NCBI RefSeq assembly: GCF_001421355.1
Contig: NZ_LMKC01000004.1
Span: forward strand, 496,598 to 560,597
DNA from: Sphingomonas sp. Leaf9
GTDB taxonomy: Bacteria > Pseudomonadota > Alphaproteobacteria > Sphingomonadales > Sphingomonadaceae
Direction of reading: 5' to 3'
Length of the DNA stretch: 64,000 bases
The position numbers were made by a program, and so were the translations under genes. The notes beneath the pieces were generated by a model. The model ran no database searches, was not told the origin of the DNA, and saw nothing but the letters and a program-made list of their open reading frames with translations. Shown here piece by piece: positions 17,373 to 26,118 of this stretch; positions within the stretch are counted from its first letter, which is position 1, and each line of letters begins with the position of its first letter.

Positions 17373-20300
17373 CTATTCCGCCGCCAGCAACGTCGTCGCC
17401 CCGCCCAGGTCGACCGACACCAGCCGGCTGACCCCGCGTTCGACCATGGTGACGCCGAACAGTCGGTGCATCCGGCTCATCGTCGCGGCATTGTGGGTAA
17501 CGATCAGGTAGCGGGTGTCGGTATCGGCCGCCATCCGGTCGAGCAGGTCGCAGAAGCGGTCGATATTGGCATCGTCCAGCGGCGCGTCCACTTCGTCGAG
17601 CACGCAGATCGGCGACGGGTTGGTCAGGAACAGCGCAAAGATCAGCGCGACGGTGGTCAGCGCCTGTTCGCCGCCCGACAACAGGGTCAGCGATTGCAGT
17701 CTTTTGCCCGGCGGCTGCGCAAGGATTTCAAGGCCGGCTTCCAGCGGGTCGTCCGAATCGACCAGTTCCAGCTGCGCCTGCCCGCCGTCGAACAGCGCGC
17801 CGAACAGCCGACGGAAATGTGTGTCGACCGCCGCGAACGCCGCCAGCAGCCGCGCGCGCCCTTCGCGGTTGAGCGTGCCGATCGACCCGCGCAGCCGCTG
17901 CACCGCCTCGGCCAGCTCGGCGCGCTCCGCCGCCGTCTCGCCCTGCGCCGCTTCCAGTTCGGCCAGTTCGGTATCGGCGATCAGGTTGACCGGGCCGATC
18001 CGGTCCCGATCCGCCAGCAGCCGGTCATGGGTGGCGCTCTCTGCGGCCGCATCGCCGACCTCCGCCCCGACGAAGCCGATGCGCGGCAACAGCGGCGGGG
18101 GGCATTGGAAGCGTTCGCCCGACAGCCGCCCCATCTCCAGCCGGCGCTGCTCCTGCGCCTCCGCCCGCGCACCGGCCCCGGCGCGCCGTTCGCGCGCGGC
18201 GGCGAGCGATTCGGCAATTGTGCCGGCGGCACGCTCGGCCGCACGCAGCCGGGCTTCGGCAGCCTGTTCCAGCATTGCCGCGTCGGTGGTGGCCTGGCGC
18301 AGCGTGCCGAGCATCGCGTCCACGCCGGCCAGTTCCGCTGCCAGCGCGGCCGGGCGATCGGTCAGCGTCGTGCGGTCGGCGGCGATGGCGGCGATCCGCG
18401 CGTCGACCTCGGCGATGCGCCGGGCGGCATCGGCGGCGCGGGTCTGCCACGCGGTGATCTCGCCGCTGGCGGTCGCCAGCCGCTCCCGGTCGCGCCGCAA
18501 TGCCGCGTCGAGCGATGCGCGTGCCGAACGGGCATCGGCCACCGCCGCGCGTGCGGTCGCCGCCGCCGTCGCCAGCGCGGCGACCCGCCCGGCGGTGGCG
18601 CTGCGGTCGGGTAGCTGGCGCAGCGCGGCATCGGCCCGGTCGGCATCGTCCTGCGCCTCGATCCGGTCGCTGCCGATCCGCTCCAGCCGGCTGGCGACGT
18701 CATCGGCCCGCGCCTGCGCCCGTTCGATCGCGGTGGCGGCGCGGTCCTCGGCCCGCAGCGCCTCGCGCGCCTGCGCTTCCGCCTGTTCCAGCGTGCGGCG
18801 GGCGGTGGCCAGCGCTCCGCGCGCGTCGGCGATCGCGGCATCGGCGGCGGTCAGCGCGGCATCGGCGGCGTCGCGGCAGGCGAGCAGCCCCGGGCGCTCC
18901 TGCCCCAGCAACCGCAGCCGGTTGGTACGGGCCAGTCGCTCCGCCGCCGCTGCGCCCGATCCGGCCCGCGCCCGCAACCCGTCCCACCGGCGCAATGCCC
19001 CGTCCAGCGTCACCAGCCGCTGCCCCACCGCCAGCGTCGTACCCTCGTCGCGTTCGACCACCAGCACCTGTTCCAGCCGTCGGGCGAGCATCGGGGCGGT
19101 GACCTGCGCCGACAGCCGGCCGATGCCGTGCGGGATCGCCGGACTCTCGAGCGGTGCGGCGTCGGCATCCCAGAATCGATCGTCGGCGGGGTCGATCCCG
19201 GCGTCGAGATCGTCGCCCAGTGCCGCCGCCAGTGCCGCCTCGAACCCCGGTTCGACCACGACCGAATCGATGATCCGCGCGCGACCGGTTCGCCGTAGTG
19301 CGCGCTCCAGCGCGGCGATTTCCCCGTCCAGCGCGGCCAGTTCGGCGGCGGCGGTCGCGCGGTCGGCCTGCGCCCGCCCGCGTGCCTCCTGCGCCGATCG
19401 TTCGGCGGCATCGGCATGGGCGATGGCCGCGCGGGCACCGTCGGCGCTGGCCGTTGCCGCCGCCCGCCGGTCGCCCGCCGCCGCCCGCTCTACGGTCAGC
19501 GGTTCGAGTGCGGGCAGCGCCGCCTGTTCAGCCAGCGCCCGCGCCTCGTCGCGGCGGGCGCGGTCCAGCCGGGTGCGCGCGGCGTCCTGCGCGGCGGCGG
19601 CGACCCGCGCCTCGGCAAGCTCGGCCGCCTGTGCCGCCAGTGCGTCGCCATGGGCGGCGTCGGCCAGCGCTGCCGCCGCCATCGCCTCCGTCAATGCGGT
19701 GTCGAGTTCGGGCAGGCGCACGGTGCCTTGCGCGATCGTCGCGGTAAGTGCGGCGGTCTCGTCGGTCAGCCGCGCGACGGCATGCGCCGCGTCGCCCGCC
19801 AGCGCGCCTTCACGCGCGCGATCGTCGGTCAGCCGCGTCGCCTGTGCCGCCAGGTCGGCCAGCCGCCGGGTCGCGGCGTGGGCCTGTGCCTGCAGCCGGT
19901 CGCGGGCATGGGCGGCGTCGCCGGCCCGCTGGCGCACCTCCTGCGCCGCCGCCCGTGCGGTCGCCAGCGCCTGGGTCGCTTGCGCCTGTTCGGCGACGGT
20001 TTCCGCCTGCGCCGCGCCGTGATCGGCGACCTGTGCCTCGGCCGCCATCGCCTCGGCCTTGGCCGTATCGGCGGCGGTGGCGGCATCGCGCCAGCGGGCA
20101 TAGATGGCGCGGCCCTCCGCGATGCGGATCGCGTCGGTCAGCTCGCGATACCGCGCGGCGACCTTCGCCTGTCGCCGCAGGGCCGCGGCGCGCGCATCCT
20201 GTTCCTGCGCCATCTCGCCCAGCCGGTCGAGATTGGCCTCGGTCGCGCGCAGTTTCGATTCGGCATCGCGGCGGCGAACGTGCAGGCCGGAAATGCCCGC

Positions 20301-20816
20301 CGCATCCTCCAGCATCGCGCGGCGCTCGGCAGGACGGGCGGCGATGACCGCGCCGATCCGGTTCTGGCTGACCAGTGCCGGCGAATGTGCCCCCGTCGCG
20401 GCATCGGCGAACAGCAGCGAAACGTCCTTCGCGCGCACATCGCGGCCATTGATGCGATAGGCGGAACCGGCGCCGCGTTCGATCCGGCGGACAATCTCGA
20501 CCTCATCGCCCGCCGCATCCTCGGCTAGGATCGCGACCTCGGCAAAGTCGCGCTGCGGGCGGGTTTCGGTGCCGGCAAAGATCACGTCGTCCATGCCGGC
20601 GCCGCGCAGCGACTTCGCGCTGTTCTCGCCCATGGTCCAGCGCAACGCTTCGAGCAGGTTCGACTTGCCGCAGCCATTGGGACCGACCACCCCGGTCAGC
20701 CCGGCCTCGATCACCAGGTCGGCGGGGTCGACGAAGCTCTTGAACCCGCTCAGCCGCAGCCGCCGGAGCGTCAGCCCCGGCGTGGGCGGTGTGGCCGCGT
20801 CATCCCCCGCGGCCAC
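17373..20816 (-). CDS. smc: Chromosome segregation/condensation SMC ATPase
   Basis: The 1147-residue protein has the full SMC layout: N-terminal head with Walker A GPNGCGKS (residues 45-52), long alanine/arginine-rich coiled coils around a hinge near residues 500-650, and a C-terminal head with the signature LSGGEQALTTVALIFA and Walker B CVLDEVDAPLDD. It compacts and segregates the chromosome with ScpA and ScpB, which are not in this window. Start is a GTG four bases after the stop of the DsbA-like lipoprotein gene, with no strong ribosome site, so it probably depends on translation of that gene. The chain DUF721, DsbA, DsbA, smc forms one unit on this strand. Confidence 0.96.
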   Translation of the reverse strand: MAAGDDAATPPTPGLTLRRLRLSGFKSFVDPADLVIEAGLTGVVGPNGCGKSNLLEALRWTMGENSAKSLRGAGMDDVIFAGTETRPQRDFAEVAILAEDAAGDEVEIVRRIERGAGSAYRINGRDVRAKDVSLLFADAATGAHSPALVSQNRIGAVIAARPAERRAMLEDAAGISGLHVRRRDAESKLRATEANLDRLGEMAQEQDARAAALRRQAKVAARYRELTDAIRIAEGRAIYARWRDAATAADTAKAEAMAAEAQVADHGAAQAETVAEQAQATQALATARAAAQEVRQRAGDAAHARDRLQAQAHAATRRLADLAAQATRLTDDRAREGALAGDAAHAVARLTDETAALTATIAQGTVRLPELDTALTEAMAAAALADAAHGDALAAQAAELAEARVAAAAQDAARTRLDRARRDEARALAEQAALPALEPLTVERAAAGDRRAAATASADGARAAIAHADAAERSAQEARGRAQADRATAAAELAALDGEIAALERALRRTGRARIIDSVVVEPGFEAALAAALGDDLDAGIDPADDRFWDADAAPLESPAIPHGIGRLSAQVTAPMLARRLEQVLVVERDEGTTLAVGQRLVTLDGALRRWDGLRARAGSGAAAAERLARTNRLRLLGQERPGLLACRDAADAALTAADAAIADARGALATARRTLEQAEAQAREALRAEDRAATAIERAQARADDVASRLERIGSDRIEAQDDADRADAALRQLPDRSATAGRVAALATAAATARAAVADARSARASLDAALRRDRERLATASGEITAWQTRAADAARRIAEVDARIAAIAADRTTLTDRPAALAAELAGVDAMLGTLRQATTDAAMLEQAAEARLRAAERAAGTIAESLAAARERRAGAGARAEAQEQRRLEMGRLSGERFQCPPPLLPRIGFVGAEVGDAAAESATHDRLLADRDRIGPVNLIADTELAELEAAQGETAAERAELAEAVQRLRGSIGTLNREGRARLLAAFAAVDTHFRRLFGALFDGGQAQLELVDSDDPLEAGLEILAQPPGKRLQSLTLLSGGEQALTTVALIFALFLTNPSPICVLDEVDAPLDDANIDRFCDLLDRMAADTDTRYLIVTHNAATMSRMHRLFGVTMVERGVSRLVSVDLGGATTLLAAE

Positions 20817-20820
20817 GGGG

Positions 20821-21555
20821 TCAGGCGCCAGCGCCCTTCAGCGCCGCTTCGATCTGCGCCCAGGTCACCGCGTTCTCGACCTTTTCGCCGTTGATTAGGA
20901 AGGTCGGGGTGCCGGTGACGACCGCGCCGCCATCTTCGGTGATTTTGACGACTTCCTGCAACAGCTTCTGGTCGGCAAGGCACTGGCGCGCCTTTGCCTC
21001 GGGCACGCCGCGCTGCTTCACGAAATCGACGAAGCCCGCCGCATCGGCCCAGCCGGTGACGGCCTGGAGCGGCGGGATCGACTGCAACCGCGCCTGTTCG
21101 GCCTGCGGGAGCGCCTGCATCCGGTCGAGCGTCGCCGCCTGGTTCTGATACATCGCCTCGAGCAGCGGGAAGAAGGTCGCCGTCCCGTTGCAACGGCCAA
21201 GCACTGCGGCAGCCAGGTCGGGCGCGCCGTGCACCGCAAAGTCGCGGAATTCGAAGCTCACCTTGCCGGTCGAGACATAGTTGTTGATGAGCGGTTCGTT
21301 GCCTTCACGCGCGAATGCACCGCAGGTCGGGCAGGTGCGCGAGCCATATTCGAGCAGCTTCACCGGCGCATCGGGGTTGCCGATGCGATAGCCGCCCTCG
21401 GGCGTGACCGCGACCATGTCGGTCCACTTCTTGCCGGCCGGGGCCGCGACATTGGCGACCGGTGCGGCGGCGGTGCCGTTGGCGCCGGTGCCGGAATCAC
21501 CACCGCCACAGGCCGACAGGGCCGCAAGCGCGATCAGGGGGAGTGCGAAACGCAT
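20821..21555 (-). CDS. DsbA-family thioredoxin-like lipoprotein
   Basis: The protein of 244 residues starts with a lipoprotein signal whose lipobox is LSAC (Cys16), followed by a glycine/threonine-rich linker. A DsbA-type thioredoxin domain follows with the active site CPTC (Cys75 and Cys78) in YGSRTCPTCGAF, an inserted helical region, and the cis-proline loop GTPTFLINGE near the end. It should oxidise or isomerise disulfides at the inner face of the periplasm. It lies 4 bases before smc and 23 bases after a paralogue with a different active site, so the cell makes two related oxidoreductases from the same transcript. Confidence 0.9.
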   Translation of the reverse strand: MRFALPLIALAALSACGGGDSGTGANGTAAAPVANVAAPAGKKWTDMVAVTPEGGYRIGNPDAPVKLLEYGSRTCPTCGAFAREGNEPLINNYVSTGKVSFEFRDFAVHGAPDLAAAVLGRCNGTATFFPLLEAMYQNQAATLDRMQALPQAEQARLQSIPPLQAVTGWADAAGFVDFVKQRGVPEAKARQCLADQKLLQEVVKITEDGGAVVTGTPTFLINGEKVENAVTWAQIEAALKGAGA

Positions 21556-21578
21556 GGGATCTACTCTCTTGTCAGGGA

Positions 21579-22271
21579 TCAGGAGGCGGTCAGGAACGGC
21601 TTGAGCGTGGCCCAGTCATGGGCCTCCACCTTCTTGCCGTTGACCTCGAAGCTGGGCGTGCCGTCGATATTAGCCGCCTGTGCCGCTTCGGCGATGGCGA
21701 TCGCCCGCTTCTGCGCGGCTTCGTCGTTCAGGCAAGCGGTGATCTTCGCATCGTCCAGCCCGTGCCCGCGCAGCAAGGTGCGCAGGCCGGTCGCACCGGC
21801 GAGCTGTTCCAGCCGCTTGCCGATGGTCGGCGTCGCCTGCTGCGCTGCCGGCGTCGCGGCAAAGGCTTCGGCCTTGTCGAGCATCGCCGTCTGCTGCGCA
21901 AAGATCGCGTCATGCGCCGCCACGAACCGGTTCGCGCCGCCACAGCGCGCCAGAAGGACGGCCGACAGGTCGAGCGCGTCGCGCGGCAGCGTGCGATATT
22001 CGACCCGCACCCGGCCCGATCGGATCAGCGCGGTCAGCTCCGGCTTCGCATCGCGGGCAAAGGTGGCGCAGTGCGAACAGGTATAGCTGGCCCATTCGAC
22101 CAACTGCACCCGCGCCATCGGGTTGCCGACCGCGACGCCGCCGGTCGGCAGCATCGTGACGCTGTTGGTCCAGTTGCGCGCGGTGGCGGCCCTTGCCGGG
22201 GCCTGCGCCTTGGCCGGGGGCATCCCGAACAGCGCGAGGATGAATGAGCACAGAAGGATCAGGATACGCAT
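21579..22271 (-). CDS. Periplasmic DsbA-family thiol:disulfide oxidoreductase
   Basis: This 230-residue protein has a cleavable signal peptide (LILLCSFILALFGMPPAKA, cut near residue 22) and a thioredoxin domain with active site CSHC (Cys65 and Cys68) in ASYTCSHCATF. The cis-proline loop is GTPSFEVNGK. CSHC differs from the CPHC of classical DsbA. It is a close relative of the next gene and shares its family features, such as LLxRC about 40 residues after the active site. Its ATG overlaps by one base the stop of the DUF721 gene (TGATG), so these genes are translationally coupled. Confidence 0.9.
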   Translation of the reverse strand: MRILILLCSFILALFGMPPAKAQAPARAATARNWTNSVTMLPTGGVAVGNPMARVQLVEWASYTCSHCATFARDAKPELTALIRSGRVRVEYRTLPRDALDLSAVLLARCGGANRFVAAHDAIFAQQTAMLDKAEAFAATPAAQQATPTIGKRLEQLAGATGLRTLLRGHGLDDAKITACLNDEAAQKRAIAIAEAAQAANIDGTPSFEVNGKKVEAHDWATLKPFLTAS

Positions 22272-22804
22272 CAGCGGACCTTGCCAAGGATCGGAATGGC
22301 GGGAGGGGGCGGCGCAGCGACTGCCCCGGCGAGCGCGGCGAGAACCTCGCGCAGCTCCGGATCGGCGATGTCGCGCAGGCTTTCGTGCATGTCGGCCGGG
22401 ATCGGCGGCGGTTCGCGGCGCGGCGGCACCGCGCGACGCGGCCGCACCTCGCCATGGCGGAACTGCAGCCGGGCGACCGCGGCATAGCCGAAGAACCGGT
22501 TCACCCGCTCGACGATGTCCGGCGCGATATGCTGCATCATCGTGCCATGCGCACCCGATACGATCAGCGTCAGCGTGCCATCGGCACGCTTGCCCGGCGG
22601 GAAGCGGATCGATTCGGGGGCCGACACGCGGGCAAAGCGTTCGCCGACGATCTCACCCCAGCGGCTGACCACGGCGGATTGCACGAAACCGAACTTGCGG
22701 AACGCCGCGCCGCCGATATCGGGCAGCAATTCGGCGACGGGCCGCGCACCGCCACGCCGGCGGGGTTCGGGAATCGTCGCATGGGGGCGGGGGCGCGTCG
22801 TCAT
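22271..22804 (-). CDS. DUF721 (DciA-like) protein
   Basis: The 177-residue protein contains the DUF721 core: VAELLPDIGGAAFRKFGF, WGEIVGERFARVSAPESI and TLTLIVSGAHGTMMQHIAP, ending in a proline-rich tail. DUF721 includes DciA, the ancestral loader of the replicative helicase DnaB in bacteria lacking DnaC, so a role in replication initiation is likely by family, though not shown here. I start at ATG 22804 (MTTRPRPHAT); an ATG three codons upstream is possible. It is divergent from mutY with only 28 bases between starts, and leads the unit that ends in smc. Confidence 0.82.
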   Translation of the reverse strand: MTTRPRPHATIPEPRRRGGARPVAELLPDIGGAAFRKFGFVQSAVVSRWGEIVGERFARVSAPESIRFPPGKRADGTLTLIVSGAHGTMMQHIAPDIVERVNRFFGYAAVARLQFRHGEVRPRRAVPPRREPPPIPADMHESLRDIADPELREVLAALAGAVAAPPPPAIPILGKVR

Positions 22805-22832
22805 TACCGGCATCCCATGCCATAGAGCCGGC

Positions 22833-23867
22833 GTGGACGCCAAGCATCTCTCTGTCGCCGAACGGTTGCTCGACTGGTACGATCCCAACCATCGCACCCT
22901 GCCGTGGCGCAGCCCGCCGGGCACCGCCGCCCCCGATCCCTATCGCGTCTGGCTGTCGGAGGTGATGCTGCAGCAGACGCAGGTGGCGAGCGTGCGGCCT
23001 TATTTCGAAGCGTGGACCGCGCGCTGGCCGTCGTTCGCCGCGCTGGCGGCGGCGGACGATGCCGATGTCATGGCGGCGTGGGCGGGGCTTGGCTATTATG
23101 CCCGCGCCCGCAACCTGCTGGCTTGTGCGCGGGCGGTCGCGGCGGGGGGCGCACTGCCCGACACCGAAGCCGAACTGCGCAAATTGCCGGGTATCGGCGA
23201 TTACACCGCCGCCGCGATCGCCGCGATCGCCTTTGACCGACGCGCGGTGGTGGTCGATGCCAATGTCGAACGGGTCGTGTCGCGCCTGTTCGCGATCGCC
23301 GAGCCGCTACCGGGCGGGCGTCCCGCGATCCGCGCCGCGACGGATGGGATCACCCCCGACAGCCGCGCCGGCGACTTCGCGCAGGCGATGATGGACCTGG
23401 GGTCGATGGTCTGCACCGCGCGGAGTCCGCGCTGCCTGCTCTGCCCGCTGCGCGACGATTGCGCCGCCTATGCCATGGGCACGCCCGACGTCTTTCCGGT
23501 GAAGGCGGCGAAGAAGGCGAAGCCGCAGCGATTCGGCACGTTGTTCTGGGCCGAGCGCGACGGGCAGGTGTTGCTGGTACGGCGGCCGGACAAGGGGCTG
23601 CTGGGCGGGATGCGCGCGCTGCCGACCGGGCCGTGGGGTGACAGCGATCCCGGCAGCGAAGGCGCACCTTTCGCTGCCGACTGGCGCAGCGTCGGGATGG
23701 TCCGCCACGGCTTCACGCATTTCGATCTTGCCTGCACCGTCATGGTGGCGGATGCAGCGGGGGAAGACACCGCGCAGGGCGAATGGTGGCCGGTCGCGGA
23801 CATTGCCGCCGCCGGGCTGCCGACGCTGTTCGCGCGGGCGATACCGGTGGTGGAGGGAATGCGATGA
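22833..23867 (+). CDS. mutY: A/G-specific adenine DNA glycosylase
   Basis: MutY removes adenine mispaired with 8-oxoguanine. The 344-residue protein has the HhH-GPD core with catalytic Glu43 (SEVMLQQTQV), hairpin LPGIGDYTAAAIAAIAF and Asp142 (VVVDANVERV), the [4Fe-4S] ligands Cys194, Cys201, Cys204 and Cys210 with the exact 6-2-5 spacing, and a C-terminal NUDIX-like 8-oxoG recognition domain from about residue 230. Start is a GTG giving VDAKHLSVAERLLDWY; a longer open frame upstream lies antisense to the DUF721 gene and is not conserved-looking. The stop overlaps the next gene start (ATGA). Confidence 0.95.
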   Translation: MDAKHLSVAERLLDWYDPNHRTLPWRSPPGTAAPDPYRVWLSEVMLQQTQVASVRPYFEAWTARWPSFAALAAADDADVMAAWAGLGYYARARNLLACARAVAAGGALPDTEAELRKLPGIGDYTAAAIAAIAFDRRAVVVDANVERVVSRLFAIAEPLPGGRPAIRAATDGITPDSRAGDFAQAMMDLGSMVCTARSPRCLLCPLRDDCAAYAMGTPDVFPVKAAKKAKPQRFGTLFWAERDGQVLLVRRPDKGLLGGMRALPTGPWGDSDPGSEGAPFAADWRSVGMVRHGFTHFDLACTVMVADAAGEDTAQGEWWPVADIAAAGLPTLFARAIPVVEGMR

Positions 23868-25207
23868 CGCGGTCGTACTGGATGCGGAACACTCTGGCGT
23901 TGACGGGGGCGCTGACAGGCGCGCTGCTGGCCGTGCAGCCGGCGATGGTCTGGGCACAGGCCGCGCCGCCGCGCGCGCCCGCCCGCCCGGCGGTGCGCGC
24001 GCTGCCCGCGACCGAGGCGATGGTCCGCGACTATGTGGCGCAGAAGAAGGTGCCGGGCATGGTGGTGGTCGTCGGCGGCCCCGACTGGACCAGCGCCCAC
24101 GCCGCCGGCCGCGTCGCGACCGACGCGACCGCCGCGCCGGCCAATGTCGATACGCTCTGGCGCGTCTATTCGATGACGAAACCGATCACCGGCATGGCGG
24201 CGATGATGCTGGTCGAGGATGGCAAGCTGAAGCTCGACCAGCCGATCAGCGACTTCATCCCCGGCTTCAAATCGATGAAGGTGCTGACCGATCCGGCCAA
24301 CAGTCTGGCCAGCCGTCCGGCGACGACGCCGATCACAGTGCGTCACCTGCTGACCCACACCGCGGGCCTTGGCTACAGCATCGTGACCAAGGGGCCATTG
24401 CTGAAGGAATATGAGCGCCTGGGCATTGTCCCCGCCGCCGTCAACGCGCAGGCAGAGGTAGCGCTGGCCCAGGCGCGGCCGAAATCGCTGGAGGAATTCG
24501 CGAACCGTGTCGCCACCCTGCCGCTGATCGCCGAACCGGGGACCAAGTGGAGCTATTCGATCGGGCTGGACGTGCTGGGCCGCTTGATCGAGGTGGCAAG
24601 CGGCATGTCGTTCGAGCGTTTCCTGCAGACACGGATGTTCGCTCCGCTGGGCATGACATCGACCTATTGGACGGTGCCGGCGGCGCAGAAGGGGCGGTTG
24701 GCGACCAACTATGCGTGGGCCGGCGACAATCTGGTCCCGGTCGATCCGGGCGCGACGTCGGTCTGGCTGTCGCCGCCGAGCTTTCCCTATGGCGGGGCGG
24801 GGCTGGTCATGTCGGCCGCCGATTACGACCGGTTCCTGCACATGCTCCAGAATGGCGGCACGCTGGAGGGCAAGCGCGTGATGAAGCCCGCTACGGTGGC
24901 GCTGGGCATGTCGAACCTGTTGCCGGCCGGTGTCACCTTTGGCGGGGTCGATGGCGCGACCGGGGGACAGGCGGGGCCGAAGATGGGCTTTGGCGCGGGC
25001 GGATCGGTCTATCTCGAAACGCTGCCCGGACGGCCGGGCAAGGGCACCTATGGCTGGGGCGGGGCGGCCGGGACCGTCGCGTTCGTCGATCCGTTGCGGC
25101 AGCTGCGCGGGACTGTCATGGTCAATTACTTCCCGGCCGACAAATGGCCGCTGCGCGACGATCTGGTAAAGGCGCTGGCGCGCGATCTGGCGGGGCCGGT
25201 GCGATGA
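23864..25207 (+). CDS. Beta-lactamase-family serine hydrolase
   Basis: The 447-residue protein has a signal peptide (LALTGALTGALLAVQPAMVW, cut before AQAAPP) and a class C beta-lactamase/esterase fold. The nucleophile motif is SMTK (Ser103, Lys106) in WRVYSMTKPITGMAAM; the second motif is WSYSIGLDVLG with tyrosine as general base; KSG-box equivalents are YGWGGAAGT. Such proteins hydrolyse esters, D-amino peptides or beta-lactams in the periplasm; a true resistance role cannot be read from sequence. It overlaps mutY by four bases upstream and nudC by four bases downstream, so all three share one transcript. Confidence 0.88.
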   Translation: MTRSYWMRNTLALTGALTGALLAVQPAMVWAQAAPPRAPARPAVRALPATEAMVRDYVAQKKVPGMVVVVGGPDWTSAHAAGRVATDATAAPANVDTLWRVYSMTKPITGMAAMMLVEDGKLKLDQPISDFIPGFKSMKVLTDPANSLASRPATTPITVRHLLTHTAGLGYSIVTKGPLLKEYERLGIVPAAVNAQAEVALAQARPKSLEEFANRVATLPLIAEPGTKWSYSIGLDVLGRLIEVASGMSFERFLQTRMFAPLGMTSTYWTVPAAQKGRLATNYAWAGDNLVPVDPGATSVWLSPPSFPYGGAGLVMSAADYDRFLHMLQNGGTLEGKRVMKPATVALGMSNLLPAGVTFGGVDGATGGQAGPKMGFGAGGSVYLETLPGRPGKGTYGWGGAAGTVAFVDPLRQLRGTVMVNYFPADKWPLRDDLVKALARDLAGPVR

Positions 25208-26058
25208 TCGGCTTTACCGGCGCGGCGCTGGTCCGCGCCGATCACGAGCGCGACGATCCCGCGGCGTTCGCGCGGTGCAAGGGCGATCCGGCGGCGCGGC
25301 TGCTGGTGCTGACCGGGCTCGAACCACCGGTGGGCGACGACGGCGCGCTCGCGCTGGTGGCGATGGACCCGGCGCGGCGCGATGCGTTGCTGCTCGGCTA
25401 TCTGGAGGGCACGCCGCTGTTCGTCGTCGGCGACGGCGACGGCAGCGCGCCGGCGATGCGATCGCCCGCGCTGATGGCCGCGCTGGCGGTGATGCCGCCG
25501 GCCGATGTCGCGCTGTACGGCGTCGCGCGCAGCCTGCTCGACTGGCATTCGCGCCACGGTTTCTGCGCGAAGTGCGGCCATGCCAGCGTCGTCGCACGCG
25601 GCGGCTGGGCGCGGTCGTGCCCCGGCTGTGGCGCGCTGCATTTCCCGCGCACCGACCCGGTGGTCATCATGGCGGTCGAACATGGCGACCGCGTGCTGCT
25701 GGGCCGCCAGCCGAGCTGGCCCGCCGGGCGGTATTCGGCGCTCGCCGGCTTTGTCGAGGTCGGCGAATCGGTCGAGGAGGCGGTCGCACGCGAGGTGCTG
25801 GAGGAAGCGGGCGTCGCGGTCGACGCGGTGCGCTATGTCGCCAGCCAGCCCTGGCCGTTTCCCTCACAGCTGATGATCGCCTGCATCGCGACCGCGCCCG
25901 ACGACAGGCTGACAATCGACACGTCGGAGCTGGAACATGCGTTCTGGGCCACGCGGGACGAGGTGCGCGCGGCGCTGTCGGGCGACACGTCGCGCTTCAT
26001 CGCGCCGCCGGCCCATGCGATTGCGCGGAGCCTGCTGGCGGCATGGGTGGGGGAATAG
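25204..26058 (+). CDS. nudC: NAD+ diphosphatase / NADH pyrophosphatase
   Basis: NudC hydrolyses NAD(H) to NMN(H) and AMP and can remove NAD caps from RNA. The 284-residue protein has an N-terminal domain, a zinc ribbon (Cys121, Cys124, Cys139, Cys142 in FCAKCGH and SCPGCG) and the Nudix box at residues 182-204 (GFVEVGESVEEAVAREVLEE). The family-specific SQPWPFPSQLM follows the box and separates NADH pyrophosphatases from other Nudix enzymes. Start ATG 25204 overlaps the stop of the serine hydrolase. It ends the mutY operon and is followed by a hairpin. Confidence 0.95.
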   Translation: MIGFTGAALVRADHERDDPAAFARCKGDPAARLLVLTGLEPPVGDDGALALVAMDPARRDALLLGYLEGTPLFVVGDGDGSAPAMRSPALMAALAVMPPADVALYGVARSLLDWHSRHGFCAKCGHASVVARGGWARSCPGCGALHFPRTDPVVIMAVEHGDRVLLGRQPSWPAGRYSALAGFVEVGESVEEAVAREVLEEAGVAVDAVRYVASQPWPFPSQLMIACIATAPDDRLTIDTSELEHAFWATRDEVRAALSGDTSRFIAPPAHAIARSLLAAWVGE

Positions 26059-26071
26059 GCCCAACCCCTTA

Positions 26072-26100
26072 CCCCCTCCGTTCGGTTCGAGCGGAGGGGG
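26072..26100. terminator. Hairpin after nudC
   Basis: Arms CCCCCTCCG (26072-26080) and CGGAGGGGG (26092-26100) pair perfectly around an 11-base loop TTCGGTTCGAG. There is no T-run. It lies between the convergent nudC and pheA genes. The loop matches the TTCGGTTCGAG core of the dispersed repeats near 34771 and 51366, so the element may be a repeat remnant serving as terminator. Confidence 0.6.
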
Positions 26101-26118
26101 GCAGGACGGGGAAGAAGC

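Noticed and set aside
17515..20022. An 835-codon serine/alanine-rich frame antisense to smc
   Set aside because: Composition is that of a coiled-coil gene read backwards; no start signal and no domain.
23864..25207. Antibiotic-resistance beta-lactamase
   Set aside because: The SxxK family includes many esterases and peptidases; nothing in the sequence points to a resistance enzyme.
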